From an uncultured Anaerovibrio sp. (GTDB taxonomy: Bacteria; Bacillota; Negativicutes; Selenomonadales; Selenomonadaceae), in contig CAAGDY010000248.1 in assembly GCA_900768695.1 (NCBI GenBank), positions 1-5,921 of the forward strand: a stretch of 5,921 bases of DNA. Direction: 5' to 3'. The translations under genes and the position numbers were made by a program. The notes under the pieces were generated by a model, which made no database searches, was not told the DNA's origin, and was given only the letters and a program-made list of their open reading frames with translations. The number at the start of each line of letters is the position of its first letter. The stretch's first letter is position 1. Of the stretch, positions 1 through 5,150 are shown piece by piece.

Positions 1-408
1 CAGCTCCTGCGTCTGCACTTCCAGCCGGTTCTTCTGCTCCTCCAGCCCGGAAAGCTCCTTTCTGGTGTCATTCAGCTCAGACTGGATTTTGTCCTGCTCG
101 GACTTGGCCATAGCCAGCTGGGCAGAGGCCTCCGCCAGCTCGCTTTTGGCCTGCTGCATGCTGCGGTTCAGCTTTTCCATGCCAAAAAGAGCCGTCCGCA
201 CATTTTCAGACATGACGCTCATAACCCCCAAAGTGGTGGTGGTAATCAAAACGCCTGTCACAATCGTTACCAGAATCGAAGTATGCCTTGGCCGCAGGCC
301 GAAGATACTCATTTTCTTCTTGCCTACCTTGGTGCCGAGCCTGTCGCCAATAAAAGCAATGGCTCCTCCCGTTATTACAAGCACAAGAATCAGCACAACA
401 CCATACAT
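1..408 (-). CDS. DUF3084-type membrane coiled-coil protein, C-terminus outside window
   Basis: The frame is open from an ATG at 408-406 to the window edge, giving 136 residues with no stop, so the 3' part is missing. The start follows AGAGGTGG (416-423) at a 7-nt spacing. Residues about 3-20 are a hydrophobic membrane segment. A basic, Gly-containing linker follows (GDRLGTKVGKKKMSIFGLRPRHTS), then a second membrane segment at about 43-65. From about residue 75 the chain is rich in Glu, Lys, Gln, Ala and Leu in a heptad-like pattern, so a long coiled coil is expected. The short linker between two membrane helices with the GLRPRHTS motif, followed by a coiled coil, matches my memory of DUF3084 proteins in Negativicutes and cyanobacteria. 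Their function is not established. The gene lies 55 nt after the LPS permease gene on the same strand with no visible terminator between, so an envelope role is a reasonable guess only. The family call is from memory and was not searched. Confidence 0.85.
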   Translation of the reverse strand, partial: MYGVVLILVLVITGGAIAFIGDRLGTKVGKKKMSIFGLRPRHTSILVTIVTGVLITTTTLGVMSVMSENVRTALFGMEKLNRSMQQAKSELAEASAQLAMAKSEQDKIQSELNDTRKELSGLEEQKNRLEVQTQEL

Positions 409-463
409 ATCAGAGCCACCTCTTTTTCCTTCCCAATCCTGACATTTATCCCTGCCTGACTAT

Positions 464-1555
464 CTATCTCGCCATGCGGCGCATCAGATAGCCGCCGGCC
501 ACCAGGCCGATGATGTTCGGCATCCATACGGCCAGCATCGGGCTTATCATGCCTCCCTGGGCAATAGCCCCCGCCATGGTCATCATGCTGTAGTAAACAA
601 ATATAATGATAATGCTCATGACAAAGCCCATGGACGAGCTGTTGCGGTTTGGCTGCATGCCCAGCGGCACGCCTACCAGCGTAAAAATCAGGCTGGCCAT
701 AGGAATGGTCATCCTCTGGTGCAGCTCCGTTTCCAGCTTGCTGGTGTTCACATACTGGGACTTCATGATGCCGATTTGCTCGCTCAGCTCCTTCATGGTC
801 ATTTCCTCCGGCTTCTTCTGGGACTGGACAATCTGGCGCGGGCTTTCGTTGATCGGCAGCACCTGGGTATCAAACTTCATGGTGTGCTGGCTTTTGCCAT
901 CTGCCACATCGTAAATCATGCCATTGTGCATGGTCCACATATTGTCCTTCCACTCGGCGTATTCGGCATTCTCCACATGCTTCAGCTCGCCGTTCTCAAA
1001 GGACTGCATGGCAATACCCTCCATGATGTTGGTTTCCGCCACGAACTGACGGGCGTACACCAGCTTTTCAATCTTGCCCTGCTTGATTTCCTTGATGATG
1101 ATATGCTCCTGGGACTGTGGCGACAAATTTCCCTTGATTTCATACTCCAGCACCCTGCTGTAAGCCTCGTTGGACCATGGCACCACGTACTCGTTGAAAC
1201 CCACGGCAAAAATGCTGACAAAGGTTCCCAGAACAACCGCCGGGGTTGCAATGCGGTAAAAGCTGATGCCGCAGGACTTCATGGCCGTAATCTCGCTGTT
1301 GCCGGAAAGCCGCCCTATGGTCAGGAGGCTGGCCAGCAGCATGGACATAGGAAATGTCCAGATAACAACCCCCGGCAGGCTCAGCACGAAAATCTTGATT
1401 ACAGAGGTAACAGATGCGCCATACTCCGTAATATACTGAGCAATACGGAACAGCGTGCCGGAGCCGATAAACACGGCCGAAAAGGCACAGATGCCGAAAA
1501 TAAAGGTCTTGAAAACCTCTTTGAATATATACTTATCCAGAATACGAATCCGCAT
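464..1555 (-). CDS. lptF/lptG: LptF/LptG family LPS export permease (YjgP/YjgQ)
   Basis: This 363-residue inner-membrane protein would be the transmembrane part of the LPS-extracting ABC transporter, partnered by LptB. The length matches E. coli LptF and LptG (about 360). Three membrane segments lie at about 12-36, 55-80 and 100-121. A soluble periplasmic region at about 130-265 is predicted to be the beta-jellyroll. Three more membrane segments follow at about 283-299, 308-330 and 338-357. Residues 81-98 (GRLSGNSEITAMKSCGIS) are the conserved cytoplasmic stretch after helix 2 that contacts the ATPase. The ATG start follows AGGGGAAG (1561-1568) at 5 nt; this site overlaps the lptB stop codon, which suggests coupled translation. 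The stop is TAG. Sequence reading alone cannot decide between LptF and LptG, and no second permease gene is visible in the window. Confidence 0.95.
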   Translation of the reverse strand: MRIRILDKYIFKEVFKTFIFGICAFSAVFIGSGTLFRIAQYITEYGASVTSVIKIFVLSLPGVVIWTFPMSMLLASLLTIGRLSGNSEITAMKSCGISFYRIATPAVVLGTFVSIFAVGFNEYVVPWSNEAYSRVLEYEIKGNLSPQSQEHIIIKEIKQGKIEKLVYARQFVAETNIMEGIAMQSFENGELKHVENAEYAEWKDNMWTMHNGMIYDVADGKSQHTMKFDTQVLPINESPRQIVQSQKKPEEMTMKELSEQIGIMKSQYVNTSKLETELHQRMTIPMASLIFTLVGVPLGMQPNRNSSSMGFVMSIIIIFVYYSMMTMAGAIAQGGMISPMLAVWMPNIIGLVAGGYLMRRMAR

Positions 1556-1566
1556 GTAATCTTCCC

Positions 1567-2286
1567 CTATAATTTAGTGTTAGTGCCGATGTAATACTTG
1601 ATGGCCATCGGGTCATTGAGGACAGTGTCCACATCGCCCTCCACCAAAATCTTTCCTTCGTTCATTATATAGGCCCTGTCCACGATGCGCAGGGTTTCCA
1701 CCACATTGTGGTCTGTAATCAGTATGCCCATGCCCCGCTCCCGCAGATAGCTGATGATGCCCTGAATATCCGCTACGGCAATAGGGTCCACACCGGCAAA
1801 AGGCTCATCCAGCAGGATGAACTTCGGCTCCAGAGCCAGGCATCTGGCAATCTCCACCCGTCGGCGCTCACCACCGGAAAGCTCCGAGCCCAGCCGCTCC
1901 CTCACATGGGAAACGTGAAACTCCTCCAAAAGAGCGGCTATTTTCTTTTCCTTGGCCGCCTGATCCATATCCACGTACTCAAGAATGGACATGATATTTT
2001 CCTCTACGGTAAGGTTGCGGAAAATAGACGCCTCCTGAGCCAGATAGCTGATGCCCAGCCTGGCTCTTTTGTACATAGGCATGCCGCCTATATCTATGTC
2101 GGAAATAAGCACCTGCCCGGAGGTAGGCCTCTCCAGACCTACAATCATGTAGAAGGTTGTGGTCTTGCCAGCGCCGTTAGCCCCCAGCAGCCCCACAATT
2201 TCCCCTTTTTCTACACGCAGGGATACGCCGTCTACTACGTTGCGCCGCTTAAAGGTTTTTACTAGATTTTTTACTTCAATATGCAC
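1567..2286 (-). CDS. lptB: LPS export ABC transporter ATPase LptB
   Basis: LptB is the cytoplasmic ATPase that powers LPS extraction by LptB2FG and transport through LptC and LptA. The 239-residue length is typical of the family (E. coli 241). Visible motifs are Walker A GANGAGKT (35-42), the Q-loop Gln84 in YLAQEASIF, signature LSGGE (136-140), Walker B FILLDEP (156-162) with catalytic Glu161, the D-loop AGVD (164-167) and the H-loop His193 in TDHNV. The stretches QEASIFR, SGGERRRVEIAR and DEPFAGVDPI are nearly identical to E. coli LptB, which separates it from branched-chain amino acid LivF/LivG ATPases. The start codon is GTG, supported by GGAGG at 2296-2300 with a 9-nt spacing and by alignment with family N-termini. 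It begins 23 nt after the lptA stop and ends 11 nt before the permease start. Confidence 0.97.
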   Translation of the reverse strand: MHIEVKNLVKTFKRRNVVDGVSLRVEKGEIVGLLGANGAGKTTTFYMIVGLERPTSGQVLISDIDIGGMPMYKRARLGISYLAQEASIFRNLTVEENIMSILEYVDMDQAAKEKKIAALLEEFHVSHVRERLGSELSGGERRRVEIARCLALEPKFILLDEPFAGVDPIAVADIQGIISYLRERGMGILITDHNVVETLRIVDRAYIMNEGKILVEGDVDTVLNDPMAIKYYIGTNTKL

Positions 2287-2295
2287 CTGGCAATT

Positions 2296-2300
2296 CCTCC
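2296..2300 (-). promoter_or_regulatory. Ribosome binding site supporting the GTG start of lptB
   Basis: GGAGG on the minus strand sits 9 nt before the GTG at 2286-2284. The GTG is followed by HIEVKNLVK, which aligns with the first beta strand of LptB proteins. No in-frame ATG fits better. Confidence 0.7.
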
Positions 2301-2309
2301 AAATCCTTT

Positions 2310-3002
2310 TTATTCAACCTTTGCCTTGCCGTCCTTGGCCAGCAGTATGGTCAGTGTATTGCTCTTCAATGTATTGTTGTACTGCACTGCCCAGGCATTG
2401 CCGGTCAGTACCGCCTTGCCCTGATCCAGTCCGTAATAATTCAGCAAATCGCCGCCGGCCTCCATATCATTGGGCGGGCTTACCACATGGACGTTACCCC
2501 TGCCGATGAGATGCTCTTCCTTCAGGTAGCCCTCCATCTCGTCTGCGGTAAAGCTGCCATCCTTGGAGGTGATAACGCCCCGCTCCTTGATCAGAACATA
2601 ATCCTGAGGCTGAAAATACTCCACAATAGGGCCGCTGAAGGTCTTGTCCTCCATGGTGCCATGCACGTCGCCGCTGGCCGTCATGTGCTGCTGGGCATCG
2701 CTGACAATCCTGTGGCAGGTGACCCTCATGCCCTTGCTCGGCTGCACGGCAATCACATTGCCCTCTACCCGACCCTCCTTGGTCTTGGAGTTGTACTCCG
2801 CTTCCTGACCGGTGACCTTCATATCACCGCGAATCATCAGCACATCGCCCTTTGCCTTGGCGATGCCGGTCTGCATATCGTATTCAACAACATCAGCGTC
2901 CAGGGAGGCCGCCTCATCTGCTGCCAGCAGGGTGCCTGTGGCCAGCAGGGTTGAAATTCCTGCAATAGCCAGAGCCCTGGCCAAATGTTTTCGTTTTATC
3001 AT
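2310..3002 (-). CDS. lptA: LptA/OstA-like periplasmic LPS transport protein
   Basis: LptA forms the periplasmic beta-jellyroll bridge that carries LPS from LptC to the outer-membrane translocon. This 230-residue protein begins with a signal peptide: basic MIKRKHLAR, then a hydrophobic core to about residue 26, with likely cleavage near Ala27/Ala28. The mature part shows a G-(D/N)-V type turn about every 30 residues (Gly52, Gly81, Gly111, Gly142, Gly169, Gly201), the pattern expected of OstA repeats. It is longer than E. coli LptA (185 residues), so an extra repeat is likely. There is one cysteine, Cys96, in the mature region, so no internal disulfide is possible. The ATG overlaps the lptC stop in an ATGA arrangement and follows AAAAGGGG (3011-3018) at 8 nt. 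The assignment as lptA rather than a second lptC rests on the cleavable signal, the OstA-type repeats and the gene order lptC-lptA-lptB. Confidence 0.88.
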   Translation of the reverse strand: MIKRKHLARALAIAGISTLLATGTLLAADEAASLDADVVEYDMQTGIAKAKGDVLMIRGDMKVTGQEAEYNSKTKEGRVEGNVIAVQPSKGMRVTCHRIVSDAQQHMTASGDVHGTMEDKTFSGPIVEYFQPQDYVLIKERGVITSKDGSFTADEMEGYLKEEHLIGRGNVHVVSPPNDMEAGGDLLNYYGLDQGKAVLTGNAWAVQYNNTLKSNTLTILLAKDGKAKVE

Positions 3003-3550
3003 TTTTTATTCCCCTTTTCCAGATGGGCATGACCACTGGCCTTGAACTTGCTGAAGCCGTCCTGGGACTCTATGCGGTCCCCGGCCGCCTTGAGAGCATC
3101 GGAATCACGCTGCAGCTCTGCATTGCCAATCAGCGCCAGCTCCTCCTTGCCGGCCTTCCATTCCACCTTGTCGCATTTCAGATGCATGCCGTCGGTGCTG
3201 TCGCCCTTGATGCCGCCCTCGGCCGTCAGGAACTTGTCCTTGGCCTTGTAGACCGCCTTGGGGGCAGTCAGATGAATGGTTCTGCCATCCTCCGTATAGA
3301 ACTTGGCCTCCAGATTGACAACATCCGCATCCTGGGTATCAATATCCACTTCCATGGACTCTGCGGTCATTTCCCACAGCTTCCTGCCATCCTTTTCCTC
3401 CGAGATGGTGTTGCCGCTATAGGTCATAACCCGCTTTTCCAGAGGCTGACCGTCCGGCAGCTGGTCAGGAATTGAACGGATAGTCCACATGCACATTGCC
3501 GCCAGCAGAACCAGCACAATGCCGATTGCTATTTTTTTATTTCTGGTCAT
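2999..3550 (-). CDS. lptC: LPS export protein LptC
   Basis: LptC is a single-span inner-membrane protein that takes LPS from the LptB2FG transporter and passes it to LptA. The 183-residue length is close to E. coli LptC (191). The N-terminus is short and basic (MTRNKK), followed by one uncleaved-looking membrane helix at about 7-24. The remaining roughly 155 residues are periplasmic and beta-rich. Regular G-turns appear at about 112, 142 and 173, the same spacing as in LptA, as expected for a shared jellyroll fold. The ATG follows GAGGT at an 8-nt spacing; both lie inside the 3' end of the acyltransferase gene, which overlaps by 14 nt. The stop overlaps the lptA start by 4 nt. LptC proteins are poorly conserved, so position between the Kdo genes and lptA-lptB is an important part of the evidence. 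Confidence 0.9.
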   Translation of the reverse strand: MTRNKKIAIGIVLVLLAAMCMWTIRSIPDQLPDGQPLEKRVMTYSGNTISEEKDGRKLWEMTAESMEVDIDTQDADVVNLEAKFYTEDGRTIHLTAPKAVYKAKDKFLTAEGGIKGDSTDGMHLKCDKVEWKAGKEELALIGNAELQRDSDALKAAGDRIESQDGFSKFKASGHAHLEKGNKK

Positions 3551-4457
3551 TTGCTGTTACCTCTGTCTTGACTGTATGGTGCTTGATTTTCTGCTGCTCG
3601 GGCTTCGTGTTCCAGCGCTTCTGGAACCACAGCCACTGGGCAGGATTGTCCAGAATCTTCTTTTCCAGGATTTTTGTCATCTTGTAGGTCAAATCAAACA
3701 AATCCTTGTCGGAATCACCGGTATCCTCATAGCGGAGGATTTCACCGATTTCCACCCGATGATGCCCGTCGGGCTGGCGGATGATAAAGGCCGGCACCAC
3801 CGGCGAATTGAACTTTTTGGCAAATACCGCCGCCCCCATGGGGGTAGAGGCCGTCCTGCCCAAAAATTCTATAAAGGCCCCCCCCGGCCCTGCATCCTGA
3901 TCCGCCAGAAAGCCCAGTATCTTGCCTTTTTTCAAGGCCTTGGCCGCCGACAGAAGCTCGCTGGTTCCCCGGGAGAAAATCTCCACATTGATGCGGGAAC
4001 GCAGCTCGTCCAGGGCATGGGTATAGTCCATATTTGGCTGTGGCTTGGCGATGGCCGTCACTGGCATATCATTCATGGTAAAAGCGGCAGAAAGCCACTC
4101 CCAGTTGCCCACGTGACCGGTCAGCACCACCACGCCCCGCTTCTCAGCCAGGGCCTGCTCCATGATTTCCAGATGGTCAATCTCAATATACCTGGAAAAA
4201 TTTTTCTTGTTCAGGGCAGGCATGTAGAGAACCTCCATAAAATTGCGCCCCATGTTGATAAAGGACAGGCGCACCAGCCTCTCAGCCTCTTCCTGTGAAA
4301 TTTTCAGCGACTCCTTCATCTGCTTGATGGCCAGATTGCGCTGTTTCTTGATGAACCTGTAGTAGAGGATGCCCAGCCCCTTGCCAATCACCAGCAGCCA
4401 GCTGTGAGGCATTCTGCATACTGCCCAGCTCATCAGCATAAGTAAATTATATACCAT
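3537..4457 (-). CDS. LpxL/HtrB-type lipid A (lysophospholipid) acyltransferase
   Basis: This family uses acyl-ACP to add secondary acyl chains to lipid A at the inner membrane. With the ATG at 4457 the protein has 306 residues, the same size as E. coli LpxL. An N-terminal hydrophobic segment (about 2-32) anchors it. The catalytic HX4E motif is His115 to Glu120 in TGHVGNWE. ADQDAGP (about 185-191) matches the conserved acidic segment after the substrate-binding region, and QWLWFQKRW (274-282) matches the family's C-terminal WLHRRF-type motif. An upstream in-frame TTG at 4487 would add ten residues, but it lacks a good ribosome site, whereas GGGGGAG precedes the ATG. The last 20 or so residues look non-conserved and overlap lptC by 14 nt. 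The gene carries a G8 run at Pro191-Gly193. Whether it acts first (LpxL-like) or second (LpxM-like) cannot be told, so no symbol is given. Confidence 0.9.
   Translation of the reverse strand: MVYNLLMLMSWAVCRMPHSWLLVIGKGLGILYYRFIKKQRNLAIKQMKESLKISQEEAERLVRLSFINMGRNFMEVLYMPALNKKNFSRYIEIDHLEIMEQALAEKRGVVVLTGHVGNWEWLSAAFTMNDMPVTAIAKPQPNMDYTHALDELRSRINVEIFSRGTSELLSAAKALKKGKILGFLADQDAGPGGAFIEFLGRTASTPMGAAVFAKKFNSPVVPAFIIRQPDGHHRVEIGEILRYEDTGDSDKDLFDLTYKMTKILEKKILDNPAQWLWFQKRWNTKPEQQKIKHHTVKTEVTANDQK
3878..3885 (-). repeat. G8 homopolymer inside the acyltransferase gene
   Basis: Eight consecutive C on the plus strand read as G8 in the coding strand. The run covers the last base of the Pro191 codon, both Gly codons (192-193) and the first base of the Ala codon. 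It lies just after the conserved DQDAGP segment. A one-base slip would shift the frame and remove the C-terminal third of the enzyme. It is the longest G/C homopolymer I see in the window. Confidence 0.9.
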
Positions 4458-4461
4458 TATA

Positions 4462-4468
4462 CTCCCCC
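4462..4468 (-). promoter_or_regulatory. Ribosome binding site that sets the acyltransferase start
   Basis: GGGGGAG on the minus strand lies 4 nt before the ATG at 4457. It is the best Shine-Dalgarno match in the region. It falls inside the ten extra codons that a TTG start at 4487 would add, and so argues for the shorter protein. The TTG has only a weak CAGG upstream. Confidence 0.7.
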
Positions 4469-4505
4469 GCAACAAATTATGCTGCAAAATTTATGCCTGC
4501 TGTAC

Positions 4506-4550
4506 TTGTATTTTATCACATAACGCCAGCTGCCGCTGTACAAAATACAA
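4506..4550. repeat. Inverted repeat in the kdsC-acyltransferase gap
   Basis: The arms TTGTATTTT (4506-4514) and AAAATACAA (4542-4550) are perfect 9-nt inverted copies separated by 27 nt. The spacer holds a small CAGC/GCTG stem (4527-4530 and 4535-4538). The arms are A/T-rich and there is no T-run typical of an intrinsic terminator after a GC stem. It may be an operator or an RNA fold, or chance in AT-rich DNA. Confidence 0.35.
4510..4518 (-). promoter_or_regulatory. Weak candidate internal promoter (extended -10)
   Basis: The minus strand reads TGATAAAAT, an extended -10 (TGn plus TAAAAT, five of six consensus bases). No good -35 hexamer lies 16-18 nt upstream. A start near 4503 would give a leader of about 45 nt before the acyltransferase ATG. 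It lies in the only long gap of the operon and partly coincides with the left arm of the inverted repeat. Confidence 0.25.
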
Positions 4551-4557
4551 TACAAAA

Positions 4558-5118
4558 CTACTGATTATGCCCTGGCACTGTCCTGGCTCCGGCAAAGGCA
4601 TCCACCAGCGCCTGCCATTTGCCCTGGGTCTTCAGTATAAACTCCACAATGTCACGCACCGCGCCATTGCCGCCGTTGCTGCCGGAAATCAGGTGTGATA
4701 CATATTTTATCTCCGGCTGGGCGTCTGCCGTACAGCAGGCCAGCCCCGCCTTCATCAAAAGCGGCAGGTCATTCAGGTCATCGCCTATGTAGGCAATTTC
4801 CTTGTCAGTCAGCTGCATTTCGTCCTTTATGCTCTGCCAAGCCTCACGCTTGTCCCTGCAGCCCTGCCAGACGCGGCGGATATTCAGCTCTGCCGCCCTG
4901 CGCTCCACGATTTTGGATTGCCGCCCCGTAATGATGGCGGTTTCCACCCCGGCCTTGTGCAGCATGGAAATGCCCATGCCGTCCTTGACGGAAAACTCCT
5001 TCATTGCTTCCCCGTCAGGCCCGATGTAGATTCGGCCATCCGTCAGCGTACCGTCCACATCCATTACTACCAGCCTTACCCTGGCTGCCCTGGCCAGTGC
5101 ATCTGCCCTGTACTCCAT
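4558..5118 (-). CDS. kdsC: 3-deoxy-D-manno-octulosonate 8-phosphate phosphatase KdsC
   Basis: KdsC hydrolyses Kdo-8-phosphate to Kdo and phosphate, the step before CMP activation of Kdo for the LPS inner core. It is a cytoplasmic, Mg-dependent HAD-superfamily enzyme without a large cap domain and acts as a tetramer in known homologs. The 186-residue length matches E. coli KdsC (188). HAD motif I is DVDGTLTDG with nucleophile Asp20 and Asp22. Motif II is Thr64 in ITGR, the motif III lysine is probably Lys90, and motif IV is GDDLND (112-117). The C-terminal segment NGGNGAVRDIVEFIL (148-162) matches the Gly-rich tail typical of KdsC rather than of other HAD enzymes. The ATG follows AGGAG at 9 nt. 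The gene starts 32 nt after the kdsD stop. A related sialic acid pathway phosphatase domain is an alternative, made unlikely by the neighbours. Confidence 0.95.
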   Translation of the reverse strand: MEYRADALARAARVRLVVMDVDGTLTDGRIYIGPDGEAMKEFSVKDGMGISMLHKAGVETAIITGRQSKIVERRAAELNIRRVWQGCRDKREAWQSIKDEMQLTDKEIAYIGDDLNDLPLLMKAGLACCTADAQPEIKYVSHLISGSNGGNGAVRDIVEFILKTQGKWQALVDAFAGARTVPGHNQ

Positions 5119-5150
5119 TTACGACATCTCCTTTGGCTACTCCGGATAAT

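Noticed and set aside
65..442. Plus-strand open frame (125 codons) at the window start
   Set aside because: It is antisense to the DUF3084 gene, whose membrane-coiled coil layout and ribosome site are convincing.
409..463. Possible terminator between the permease and the DUF3084 gene
   Set aside because: No GC stem followed by a T-run is present. There are only two copies of GTCAGG in direct orientation.
719..1594. Long plus-strand open frame (291 codons) opposite the permease and the end of lptB
   Set aside because: It is antisense to a clear membrane protein, His- and Leu-rich with no recognisable motif, and crosses a gene junction. The codon bias of the minus-strand gene explains it.
3489..4298. 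Plus-strand open frame (269 codons) opposite the acyltransferase
   Set aside because: The translation has no domain pattern, and the opposite strand carries the HX4E motif and the family's C-terminal motif. It is a shadow frame.
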